Source: Marinobacter sp. ELB17
GTDB taxonomy: Bacteria; Pseudomonadota; Gammaproteobacteria; Pseudomonadales; Oleiphilaceae
Reading direction: 5' to 3'
Length of the DNA: 64,000 bases
Assembly (NCBI RefSeq): GCF_000169375.1
Contig: NZ_AAXY01000006.1
Span: 124,001-188,000 of the forward strand
In this document: one piece after another, positions 26,201 to 35,096 of the stretch
Numbering within the stretch: position 1 is the first letter of the stretch
Layout: each line of letters starts with the position of its first letter
Position numbers and translations under genes: made by a program
The notes under the pieces: model-generated
The model's database searches: none
What the model was told of the DNA's origin: nothing
Seen by the model: the letters and a program-made list of their open reading frames with translations, nothing else

Positions 26201-26905
26201 ATGAACCAGCATGATCATCGCGCCCAAAACCGGGAAGCTGCCGAACCGGAGGAGGGCAATCGCGCCGCTCCAAAAATTGTATTCGTCTGGATTGCCATCC
26301 TGATTGTCTGGGGCGTTGGCTACTACGCCTGGCAGATTGGCAAGCCGTTGCTGGGTGGTGACAGCCGCACACCCGTTGCAACTGCGTATCAGGAGTCCAA
26401 GCCGGTAAAAAGTTCAAGCGCTGAGAACGCTGTTGAATCTACGGATGCTGAGATCTCAGATCCAGAGGTTTCAAACACTGCTAGCTCACAAGGTTCGGTC
26501 CCTAACAGCCGCACAGCGAGCGTAGAACCCAATGGCGCTGCTATTTTCAGCGCCCAGTGCAGCGCCTGTCATCAGGCAACTGGACTGGGTATACCGGGCG
26601 CCTTTCCACCCTTGGCTGGAAGCGAGTGGATGTTGGCCGACGCGGCCGTCCCTGTCGCTATCGTCCACGATGGCCTGCAGGGAAAAATTGAAGTTGCAGG
26701 CAATCAGTTTCAGGGCATTATGCCAAGGTTTGGCGGCCAACTTTCCGATGCGGAACTGGCGGCTGTATTGAGTTATGCACGCAGCCAATGGGGCAATGAC
26801 GCGAGCGCGATCAGCTCGGGCGCGGTCACCGAACATAGAGAACGTTTCGGGGACCGTAAGGAATGGTCAGCAGAAGAGTTAACGAAGGTTTTCGGGAAAC
26901 CCTAG
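26201..26905 (+). CDS. Membrane-anchored mono-heme cytochrome c, CcoP replacement
   Basis: A 234-residue protein with one membrane segment (about residues 27-45), a Ser/Glu-rich linker to about 105, and a single class I cytochrome domain with CSACH at 120-124 and the Met ligand in FQGIMPRFGGQLSD. Classical CcoP has two hemes; here only one is present, so this is a simplified third subunit. It starts 8 bp after ccoO and ends 1 bp before the copper ATPase. Confidence 0.85.
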   Translation: MNQHDHRAQNREAAEPEEGNRAAPKIVFVWIAILIVWGVGYYAWQIGKPLLGGDSRTPVATAYQESKPVKSSSAENAVESTDAEISDPEVSNTASSQGSVPNSRTASVEPNGAAIFSAQCSACHQATGLGIPGAFPPLAGSEWMLADAAVPVAIVHDGLQGKIEVAGNQFQGIMPRFGGQLSDAELAAVLSYARSQWGNDASAISSGAVTEHRERFGDRKEWSAEELTKVFGKP

Positions 26906-26906
26906 G

Positions 26907-29162
26907 ATGCCCGCCAATAACGCGAGTACAGCACAGGAATCTCGGCACAGGGAGCCCAAGCACCGGGATTCTGAGCGCCAGGAAATCCTGATGATTGAGG
27001 GGATGCACTGTGGTAGTTGTGCTATTGCCGTAGAAGCACTGTTAAAAAAACAGCCGGGCGTTCGTGACGCGGCGGTTAATTTTGCGGCCGACGTAGCACT
27101 TATCTGCTGGGACACGGAAAAACCTCCGCTAGCGAATCTTCAGCATGCCGTCGCCCGATTGGGTTATCGCCTGCACGATTCGGTTGATCCCGAGCGGAGC
27201 AAGTTCCAGGCAGAGTCCGTGCGCAAGCACCTGCAAAGACGACTGGCGGTGGCGGTTGTCTTTGGCATGTGGAGCATGATGCCTGCTTTGTTGATTTATC
27301 TGGCACCGTTCGGAGCGGCAGAGCCGGAAGTTCTGTGGCCGCTCGCTCTGGCCAGCGGTCTGTTCGCGGTGCCCGTTGTACTTTACTCCGGATCCCACTT
27401 CTATCGCGTAGGCTGGCGCACGCTGATTGCTGGCGCGCCGGGCCTCGACAGTTTAATTTTTCTGGCGGTTTTTTCGGCCTGTATCATCTCAACCTGGCAG
27501 CTTTTTTCCAGCAGCCACCATGTGTACTTCGATGCGGCCATTATGCTGATCACTTTCCAGCTGATCGCAAGACTGCTGGATACCAGCGTGCGCCGGCGCG
27601 CCTCGGAGGTCATTCGACGCTACCTTCAAGATGTGCCCGAGCTGGTGACCGTAAAAGCTTCTGACGGCAAGCTCGAAACTCGCCTAGCCAAGGATGTTAG
27701 CGCTGGCGAACGCATTTTTCTCCAGGCCGGTGACCAGTTGGCATTGGACGGAAACGTTTTCCGGGGGCATGGTCAGGCAGATCTGTCCATGCTGACCGGA
27801 GAGCACCTGCCGCAATCGCTTGGGCCGGGGGGCGAGCTGTTTGCAGGCTGCCAGTTGGTTGAAGGTGAACTTGAACTAACAGTAACCGCCATCATTGGCC
27901 AGCGCCGGATCGACCGCTTATCGCGATCCATCAGCGCTCTGCTCAGCCGCAAAACCACCTTGCAGCGACTGACCGACCGGATTGCCCGAATTCTGCTGCC
28001 GGTCATTGTGACTGCGGCCGCCCTGGCCGTGGTTTTGGCTCTTTTTCAAGGCGTTTCTGCCCCGGAAGCGGCAGCCCGTGGCTTGGCCGTCATGATCATA
28101 AGTTGCCCTTGTGCACTTAGTCTCGCCATTCCGCTGGTGATCACCATGGGCCACGCCAATATGATCAGCCGTGGTATCGTTTTGCGGGATCCCGCTGCAC
28201 TAGAGGCTGCCGCAGGGGTTGGCGCTATTGTCTTCGACAAGACAGGCACCCTGACCACGGGCGAACCCAGCGTAGACAAGATCACGCCGGCGGGCCAATG
28301 GACTGAAAGCACACTGTGGCAGCTAGCTCGGGACATTCTCAGGGAGTCGACGCACCCTGTCGCCCGGGGGTTGTTGGCGGATGCGGGATCTTCGTTTGTA
28401 ACAGCCCCCGAAGGCACACGAGAGAGTTTTGCAGGCGCAGGCACGCGCTGGATCAATGGCGGAGATACCGCGTTGGCCGGACAAGCGAGCTGGCTCCGCA
28501 ACCACGGTGTAGAGGTACCCATAACCGAGGATACCGGAATGAGCGTTCACTTGGCTTACAAAGGCCTTTACGCGGGTAAAATCGGTTTTCAGGAGACACT
28601 CAGGCCGGAGTCTGAGTCGACTATCCGCCAGCTGAGTCGCCAGGGCTATACCCTTTACCTGCTCAGCGGCGATACGCGCAACGCATGCCTTGATTTGGCC
28701 GAACGCCTTGGAATTTCACCCATCCGTGTTCTTTCCGGCTATTCCCCCGAGCAGAAGCACCGTTTTATCGAGACTCTCGAGAAGCAAACTAATGCGGTAT
28801 TCGTAGGTGACGGCCTCAACGATGGCCTCGCCCTGGCGGCTGCCAGGCTTGGCATTGCCGTAGGTAATGCCGCGTCTGCCACCGGTGCAGCAGCGGCCGT
28901 TTATCTGACCGAGAGCATCGCCAAAGTGCCTGCCACTCTGCATCTCGCGCGACGAGCCCGAAAGCTTATGCACCAGAACCTGTTCTGGGCAGTAGGTTAC
29001 AACGCTGTAGTGATCCCAATAGCCGTTATCGGTTGGGTTCAGCCCGTCATTGCGGCCATTGCCATGTCACTCAGCAGCGTGTGTGTTCTGCTTAACAGCT
29101 TGCGTATGCAGAAGGAGGTGTCTGGTGATGATCCGAATAGTAAGGTCTCTGCCGTTCAGTAG
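26907..29162 (+). CDS. ccoI: CcoI-like copper-translocating P-type ATPase
   Basis: A 751-residue P1B ATPase. The N-terminal metal-binding domain has GMHCGSC (about residues 32-38). The ion-path motif SCPCALS is followed by the phosphorylation site DKTGTLTTG, the actuator loop around LTGEHLPQS, HPVARGL in the N-domain and GDGLNDGLAL in the hinge. Placed as the last gene of the oxidase operon it most likely delivers copper to subunit I (CcoI role) rather than mediating bulk copper resistance. Confidence 0.9.
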   Translation: MPANNASTAQESRHREPKHRDSERQEILMIEGMHCGSCAIAVEALLKKQPGVRDAAVNFAADVALICWDTEKPPLANLQHAVARLGYRLHDSVDPERSKFQAESVRKHLQRRLAVAVVFGMWSMMPALLIYLAPFGAAEPEVLWPLALASGLFAVPVVLYSGSHFYRVGWRTLIAGAPGLDSLIFLAVFSACIISTWQLFSSSHHVYFDAAIMLITFQLIARLLDTSVRRRASEVIRRYLQDVPELVTVKASDGKLETRLAKDVSAGERIFLQAGDQLALDGNVFRGHGQADLSMLTGEHLPQSLGPGGELFAGCQLVEGELELTVTAIIGQRRIDRLSRSISALLSRKTTLQRLTDRIARILLPVIVTAAALAVVLALFQGVSAPEAAARGLAVMIISCPCALSLAIPLVITMGHANMISRGIVLRDPAALEAAAGVGAIVFDKTGTLTTGEPSVDKITPAGQWTESTLWQLARDILRESTHPVARGLLADAGSSFVTAPEGTRESFAGAGTRWINGGDTALAGQASWLRNHGVEVPITEDTGMSVHLAYKGLYAGKIGFQETLRPESESTIRQLSRQGYTLYLLSGDTRNACLDLAERLGISPIRVLSGYSPEQKHRFIETLEKQTNAVFVGDGLNDGLALAAARLGIAVGNAASATGAAAAVYLTESIAKVPATLHLARRARKLMHQNLFWAVGYNAVVIPIAVIGWVQPVIAAIAMSLSSVCVLLNSLRMQKEVSGDDPNSKVSAVQ

Positions 29163-29351
29163 GCCGTCCGATTGCAGATTTTTATGTTAAAAACCTATCA
29201 CGCACTTCCTTTTTCGGCATTATGCACGCGGCTCGTTTGCCAAATAATGTGTATCGATTTCAAGCAAGAATCCTGTAAAAATAATTCCGAACAACAGCAG
29301 GTACAATTTTAAAGGCTCTAAACATAAACCAGAAACCGTCAAGGTCTTGTG

Positions 29352-29582
29352 TTATCTCAAGCACTGCGTTTGTGCGTAAGAAGGATTTCCATTTTTTATC
29401 AGAACAAAAGAGTCATAACCTACTTCAGGAACTTGATACGTTAATAAAAGCTCTTGGACTATTTCACTCTGCGCCGGAGCGAATTTAAAGACTGCTTTAG
29501 AATCTCTTTTAAAGATGAAATTTACTGCTCCATTGCAGAAGTTGCATATTCTATCAAAGATAACTATCTGATTATAATCCAT
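29352..29582 (-). pseudogene. DCC family (DUF393) thiol oxidoreductase, C-terminally truncated
   Basis: 76 residues remain: FDRICNFCNGAVNFIFKRD is the DxxCxxC motif region of the family, followed by FKFAPAQSEIVQELL and YDSFVLIKNG. Full proteins have about 125-140 residues. The frame ends after SYAQTQCLR, replacing the C-terminal half. It lies in a decayed zone next to other fragments. Confidence 0.7.
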
Positions 29583-29584
29583 AA

Positions 29585-29785
29585 CTATCTCGCGTTAGAT
29601 CTATCTACCAGGTCGGCGCTGATCTCGTGAAACGCACGATCCCGCTGCAAAAACGCATTTGGTATAGCAGCCATTAGTGCCTTGCGGTCTTCCGGAGTCA
29701 TTTTCTGCTTGAGTATAAAGATACTATGGCTGCCCTGAGCCTTTTCTGCCACAAGCTCGCGCTGGCCTTTGACAATGCCCACCAT
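29585..29785 (-). CDS. Hypothetical protein, possible C-terminal fragment
   Basis: A 66-residue frame, KAQGSHSIFILKQKMTPEDRKALMAAIPNAF and a charged tail. I do not recognise it. Its position in a run of gene remnants suggests a fragment. It stops 2 bp before the DCC-family fragment on the same strand. Confidence 0.3.
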   Translation of the reverse strand: MVGIVKGQRELVAEKAQGSHSIFILKQKMTPEDRKALMAAIPNAFLQRDRAFHEISADLVDRSNAR

Positions 29786-30226
<441 letters not shown>

Positions 30227-30230
30227 TGCC

Positions 30231-30623
30231 TAATTGGACAGGTTTAATTGTTTAAAATCAGTGTTTTAGCTAATTTTCTTTGCGTGCTTTATCGCTCATT
30301 ACGGCATTTTTCTTTCGTTTTAAATCATATGGTTACGTTTCCATTTTTTCACCAGTTTAGGTGGCTATAAATCGACAGTAACCGCATCTTTGATCTGGTG
30401 CGGCACCGAAGAGTGTGTCTTTAAAAGTGCGCTAGAAGCTTATCGATGGCTGAAAGCGCGAATTGGCTCCAATCATGAAATGATGGGCTTCACTGAAGCA
30501 AGCAAGTGACTGGGCTGTTTCTACGTGTAGCTGAATTGCTCTCGCTCAGCAGAAACAGCCCTTTTCCATGATCGCGAATAGCTCTTTAAAGCCCGAATGT
30601 TCAGCGCTGAAAGTAGGCCGGTA
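30231..30623. other. Intergenic remnant zone with a 50-codon open plus-strand frame
   Basis: From about 30359 to 30509 a plus-strand frame without an ATG reads GGYKSTVTASLIWCGTEECV and continues to LKARIGSNHEMMGFTEASK before a TGA. It may be a protein C-terminus left from a mobile element; I do not recognise the family. Confidence 0.35.
30512..30565 (+). terminator. Orphan intrinsic terminator
   Basis: Perfect 11-base arms GGGCTGTTTCT (30512-30522) and AGAAACAGCCC (30551-30561), followed by TTTT. It lies 2 bp past the end of the remnant plus-strand frame at 30509 and so probably served a gene now lost. Confidence 0.6.
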
Positions 30624-30833
30624 CTAATCCCTGGCTTCTAAAGTGCTTGCGTCGAGTCGCGAGAGAAAATGCTTCAACACTCGGTTGAATTCTGCGGTCC
30701 TTTCAATGTTTGGAAGATGGGCTGCATCATCAATGACGCAGAGCATCGAGCCCGTGATGTGATCGTGGATGAGCTGCGCCTCAGCGACAGGTGTGGAGAC
30801 ATCTTCTCGGCCGACGAATGCTGGCTCGTCCAA
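30624..30833 (-). pseudogene. Alpha/beta hydrolase (PcaD-like) C-terminal fragment
   Basis: 69 residues from a TTG at 30833: FVGREDVSTPVAEAQLIHDH then CVIDDAAHLPNIERTAEFN. This is the last strand, the acid residue (D in GREDVSTP) and the catalytic His (AAHLPNIE) of hydrolases such as 3-oxoadipate enol-lactonase. The nucleophile half is missing. It lies on the same strand as the amidohydrolase at 30911. Confidence 0.65.
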
Positions 30834-30910
30834 ACGTAGGTGTTAATGGTTTGGATTTGCGAACTAAATTGCTTAATCTCTGATTCTTTTATAAGTGAGT
30901 GGATAACGAT

Positions 30911-31816
30911 TTAATCGTTATTGGTGAACTGATATAAGTTTGTTGGATTATCTACCAAGATGGCCCGGCGAGTGGACGGCCCCGAAACCAACCTCAAAAA
31001 CTCATCAACCAGAGCAGCATCATTGGCCATGGGGCCCGGTAACTTAACGTGTGGCCAATCTGTACCAAAAAGACAACGGTCTTCGCGAGCTTCGCGTAAC
31101 GCCTGGAAAAAGGGATCAACATCCGTGAATGGTGCTTGATCAAATGCGCTGATGCGATTGGGGCCTGTGAGTTTTACCCAAGTTCGCCCTTCGGTCATGA
31201 GGCTCAGGAGAGCTTTAAACCCAGGGTGTTCAACGCCGCGAGAGGTCGGGATGTGTCCCATATGATCAACGACCGAGTGTACTGGTAAGCTGTTCAATTT
31301 ATCTGCTAGACGCTCAAAACTTGAGACATCAACGAGGAATTGGACGTGCCAGTTCAGGGTCCTGATGCGATCAGCGAGGGCTTTTACGTCTTCAAATGTC
31401 ACTCCTCCGGCAAATACTAGGTTCACACGAATGCCCCGCACACCTAAATTGTGCATGGACTGAAGCTCACCGTCACTGACATTGCGGTCAACAACGGCCA
31501 CACCGCGCCATTGTATTTCGTCGTCATTACGGCTGGCTGAGAGAGTGTCCAGCATCCTGCTGTTATCGGTCCCATAGACACTTGGCTGGACTAAAACCGC
31601 TTTGTTAAATCCTAGAGTCTTCAAGAGGTGTCGATAAGCCGTTTCGCTAGCGTCGGGCGGCGTATAGTTTCGGTTCGGATTAAAGGGGTAGCGTTCCTGG
31701 GGCCCGAACAGGTGGGCGTGGGTGTCGCAAGCACCTGCAGGTAGTCGTTCAGATGGCTGACCGGGATTCGGATTTGGCGCCGGGATATCGGGAGCTGCGA
31801 TCATTGTGGGAATCAC
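30911..31816 (-). CDS. Amidohydrolase family protein (2-pyrone-4,6-dicarboxylate lactonase-like)
   Basis: A 301-residue TIM-barrel hydrolase. The N-terminal metal-type motif is CDTHAHLFGP (about residues 28-37), followed by VLVQPSVYGTDN, GVRGIRVNLVF, VVDHMGHIP and LFGTDWPHVKLPGP (the late Asp). This pattern fits the LigI/PDC-hydrolase group, which opens lactones of aromatic or sugar-acid catabolism. It is the last gene of the TRAP transporter operon, 22 bp after dctM, suggesting it acts on the imported compound. Confidence 0.82.
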   Translation of the reverse strand: MIPTMIAAPDIPAPNPNPGQPSERLPAGACDTHAHLFGPQERYPFNPNRNYTPPDASETAYRHLLKTLGFNKAVLVQPSVYGTDNSRMLDTLSASRNDDEIQWRGVAVVDRNVSDGELQSMHNLGVRGIRVNLVFAGGVTFEDVKALADRIRTLNWHVQFLVDVSSFERLADKLNSLPVHSVVDHMGHIPTSRGVEHPGFKALLSLMTEGRTWVKLTGPNRISAFDQAPFTDVDPFFQALREAREDRCLFGTDWPHVKLPGPMANDAALVDEFLRLVSGPSTRRAILVDNPTNLYQFTNND

Positions 31817-31838
31817 CTCTTAACCATTGAGATAACGT

Positions 31839-33119
31839 TCAGTCATACAGGCTGGGAAGCCAGAGCGTTACGGCGGGTACATAAGCAATCAGCGCAACGA
31901 CTCCGAGCAGTACCAATAGGAACGGCCAGATATGGCGCGATACTGTTTCGACGCGCAGCCCGCTGATGCTGGATGCAACAAAAATAGAATAGCCAACGGG
32001 CGGAGTCACCATTCCCACTGCAAAGTTTATAACTACCATCGCGCCGAGCTGGATAGGATCCAGACCGATTTGTTGACCTAGTCCGATCAGCACAGTGCTC
32101 AGAATTACCATGGCTGAGATGTTGTCCATTACTGCGCCTAAAACTAGCAGCATAAGATTTATGATTAAAAGCAGAAGAAGTGGGTTGGTGGTAAGAGCCA
32201 TCAGGCTCTCGGTAAGCCTGCCAGGAATCTGTTCGCTTGCCATCACCCAGGCAAACCCATACGCCGTGGCAATGATGAACATAATTACAGCGGTTGTGCG
32301 CATGGCCTTGGCCAGAATCGCAGGTAGCTCCCTAAAGCTGAGGTCGCGATATAAAAATAGACCGACAACTGCACTGTAAAATGCACCCACTGTCGCTGCT
32401 TCGGTGGGGGTGAAAATACCGCTGTAAATACCTCCGAGAATAACTAAAGGCGCCAATAGGGCCCAGAATCCATCCCGCAGCGCGAACAAGATGTCTGTTT
32501 TTGTAGCACGTTTTTCGCAGGGTATTTTCATGTGGCGAGCATAGAGAACACTGACAACGCAGAAGCCAAGCGCAGCAATAAGCCCGGGTATAACTCCGGC
32601 CAGGAAAAGCCTCGAAATAGACTCTTCTGCCAAAACGCCCCAAATCACCATAGGGATAGAGGGAGGAATCATCTGCCCGAGCGGGCCAACAGCTGTCGCT
32701 AGCGCTGCAGCATAGCCTCTTTTATAACCCTTGGATTCGAGTTCGTCGATCATTATCGAACCCACTGCAGCGGTAGTGGCAGGGGCGGATCCAGAAATGG
32801 CTCCAAAAAAAGTGCCGGCTACAACCGTAGACATTGAAAGACCTCCGGTCAGATGACCAAAAAACACCGATGCTACTCGCACAAGACGGCGAGAGAGGCC
32901 GCCTGCGCTCATCAGTTCTCCAGCCAGAATGAATCCTGGAATGGCCAGAAGACTGGAAACTGAGCCACCTGCGAGAAATCGCTGGGCCATGATCATGGGA
33001 TTACTATCTGCCATCCACACACCAATCGCGGTAATAAGTCCCAGTGTTATGGCAATGGGAACCCCGAGTACCAACATTACGAAGAGTCCAATGATCATCA
33101 CTGTACCGATATCACCCAT
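31839..33119 (-). CDS. dctM: TRAP transporter large permease (DctM)
   Basis: A 426-residue, about 12-segment membrane protein. Landmarks are LLAIPGFILAGELMSAGGLSRRLVRV, FFGAISGSAPATTAAVGSIM, PPSIPMVIWGVLAEESISRLFLAGVIPGL and FTPTEAATVGAFY (each split by charged loops). It uses ion gradients with DctQ and DctP to import organic acids. It overlaps dctQ by 8 bp. Confidence 0.93.
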   Translation of the reverse strand: MGDIGTVMIIGLFVMLVLGVPIAITLGLITAIGVWMADSNPMIMAQRFLAGGSVSSLLAIPGFILAGELMSAGGLSRRLVRVASVFFGHLTGGLSMSTVVAGTFFGAISGSAPATTAAVGSIMIDELESKGYKRGYAAALATAVGPLGQMIPPSIPMVIWGVLAEESISRLFLAGVIPGLIAALGFCVVSVLYARHMKIPCEKRATKTDILFALRDGFWALLAPLVILGGIYSGIFTPTEAATVGAFYSAVVGLFLYRDLSFRELPAILAKAMRTTAVIMFIIATAYGFAWVMASEQIPGRLTESLMALTTNPLLLLLIINLMLLVLGAVMDNISAMVILSTVLIGLGQQIGLDPIQLGAMVVINFAVGMVTPPVGYSIFVASSISGLRVETVSRHIWPFLLVLLGVVALIAYVPAVTLWLPSLYD

Positions 33120-33612
33120 TCGTCACCTCAGGTAGATCCCGTATCAGGGTTGGGCTCAGTAACAGAACCGCCGAATGGAAAATTATTAAACCGCCGCAAA
33201 CCGGAATTGCTGCGTTGCGTAGCCACATAGGATAACGAACTGCCGCAGACACGCGATTGGCTGTAAATTCGGTAAAATCCCATCCAGTGGTGAGTAAGAT
33301 ATAACCAAAAATCAAAATTAGAAGGAGGATGACTCTTTCGAAAATCTCAGCGACTAGGCGAGGCAGGGAGTCGAGTAAAATGGCGACTCGGACATGACCG
33401 AAGTTACGGACAAGAGCACTAGAAAACAAAAATATGGTCCAAATGAAGGAGAGGGTGGCAATTTCCCCACTCCATGACAGAGATGCATCAAGCACATATC
33501 GGAAGAATACGCCTGCGAGGAGACTCGTAAGCATCACCAGAGCACTGATTGCTCCTAAGAAAGAAGAAACCTTAACCACCCATTGGCTGGCAACATTCAA
33601 ATATTGATACAT
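33112..33612 (-). CDS. dctQ: TRAP transporter small permease (DctQ)
   Basis: A 166-residue four-segment membrane protein with the DctQ pattern VFFRYVLDASLSWSGEIATL and the late PMWLRNAAIPVCGGLIIFH. I use ATG 33612 (MYQYLNVASQWV), which fits family N-termini; ATG 33645 would add 11 polar residues. It lies between the binding protein and the large permease. Confidence 0.88.
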   Translation of the reverse strand: MYQYLNVASQWVVKVSSFLGAISALVMLTSLLAGVFFRYVLDASLSWSGEIATLSFIWTIFLFSSALVRNFGHVRVAILLDSLPRLVAEIFERVILLLILIFGYILLTTGWDFTEFTANRVSAAVRYPMWLRNAAIPVCGGLIIFHSAVLLLSPTLIRDLPEVTNG

Positions 33613-33672
33613 TAAGACAGGATTCCGTTTAGGCAACCCTCGCATCGCGCGAGGATTGCCAGTGCTATCTGA

Positions 33673-34674
33673 TTACTTACTTACCTGATCTAGCGCCTTA
33701 TTTAGCAGATCGGGACCGATCGCTTCGCTATATTCGTCATAAACGCTGGCAACTTTGGATCGAAAGAGTTCGACATTACTGATCTCATTTACTTGCATGC
33801 CTGCATCTTTAATTCTCTGCAACACTTCCTCTTCATTCGACGCAACTTTTTTTCGCTGACGATCAATCGCCTTTCTGGAAGAATCCTGAACGGCTTTCTG
33901 TTGATCTTCAGATAGCCTATCAAATACGTCTTTTGACATAAGTACCGCGAGGGCGTTGTAAGTATGATTGGTTAATGAAAGATATTTGGTGACTTCTGGA
34001 TATTTGTTGGCATAAATAACAGCTAACGGGATTTCCAATCCATCTACTGTCCCCTGTTGTACTGCCGTAAAAACGTCACTCCAGGCCATAGGAGTCGGGT
34101 TTGCACCAATCGCGCGGAAGCTGTCTATAAACAAGTCGCTGGGTTGAACTCTCAGTTTGATACCCTGAAAATCATCAGGTTTTGTAACCGGCTTTTTATT
34201 ATTAATAGTTTGGCGAAATCCAGCTTCTGCAAAACCTAAACCCTTTATTCCTTGGGATTCAAGCCGTTTTAATAGTTCCACGCCGACGGCACCGTCCAAA
34301 ACTGCGTGAGCCTGCGCACTGTCTGCGTAAAGAAAAGGGAGGTCATTGAGTTGAAATGCCGTGTCCAACTGACCCACCTGAGTGCCAGTAATGACACCCG
34401 CATCCATAGTACCAAACTGCAGTCCTTCGAGCATTTCGGTATCGTTGCCAAGTTGATGATTTGGGAAAAACGATACATCAAATTCCCCAGGGGCGGCCTT
34501 TTCTAGCTCTTCGGCAAAATAGCGAGCCGCTATGGCGTAGGGATCTAATTCACTATCAGAGGTCGTCCAGCCAAGCTTTATCTCGGTAGCAGCCATAGCG
34601 TTACCTGCGCACAAGCTGACCGCAAGGGCAGACGCGAAAAAAAATCCGGATCGAGAATGTTTATATATAGTCAT
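33673..34674 (-). CDS. dctP: TRAP transporter solute-binding protein (DctP)
   Basis: A 333-residue periplasmic protein. Its signal peptide SGFFFASALAVSLCAGNAMA is followed by TEIKLGWTTSDSELDPYAIAARYFAEE. Family motifs include FFPNHQLGNDTEMLEGLQFG and GIKLRVQPSDLFIDSFRAIGANPTPMAW (split), with the Arg that pairs the ligand carboxylate in LRVQPS. ATG 34674 is preferred to 34713 because it begins the signal peptide. The ligand is a carboxylate by family rule; its identity is not readable. Confidence 0.92.
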   Translation of the reverse strand: MTIYKHSRSGFFFASALAVSLCAGNAMAATEIKLGWTTSDSELDPYAIAARYFAEELEKAAPGEFDVSFFPNHQLGNDTEMLEGLQFGTMDAGVITGTQVGQLDTAFQLNDLPFLYADSAQAHAVLDGAVGVELLKRLESQGIKGLGFAEAGFRQTINNKKPVTKPDDFQGIKLRVQPSDLFIDSFRAIGANPTPMAWSDVFTAVQQGTVDGLEIPLAVIYANKYPEVTKYLSLTNHTYNALAVLMSKDVFDRLSEDQQKAVQDSSRKAIDRQRKKVASNEEEVLQRIKDAGMQVNEISNVELFRSKVASVYDEYSEAIGPDLLNKALDQVSK

Positions 34675-35096
34675 AATGGTTAGCTCTTTATTTTTTGTTA
34701 TTGACAAATACATGTGGCACTAAACTGGTCGTTTACTGGTAGTAAGATAGCTGGCATGAATTTTTTGTACAAGCGTAAACGGATTGGTCCGTTATTTTTA
34801 GCAGTGATCATAAGAACCCTTTAGTATTCAACGCCAAAAAAAACGAGATTGACCACAGAACCACAGAACCACAGGGCATGTGGGCTGGGCAAATCAGGGC
34901 GCATGTCGTTCAGGTGTTCTGCTCGTCCAGGCCCTATCGCGATTATCTGTTCGCGAACACACGGGCAATCAATTGCACGTGTTGATCCATGATGATGATT
35001 TGGGCACCTGGCGGCCTTGGTCTAGGGGCTTCCGTAGCAGCGCGTTTAGGGCCTCTGGCGACTCTCCATCGCGGAGCCCCGAACGTCGCCGACGAG
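34675..35096. other. 422-bp gap between the TRAP operon and the SSADH gene
   Basis: It should contain the TRAP operon promoter. A short direct repeat of ACCACAGA lies near 34854-34873. An open plus-strand frame from 34880 has no recognisable protein signature and overlaps the end of the SSADH gene; I do not call it. Confidence 0.4.

Noticed and set aside
34710..34740. TGGCACTAAACTGGT as a sigma54 promoter for a plus-strand gene.
   Set aside because: It lacks the -12 GC at the required spacing and no plus-strand gene follows.
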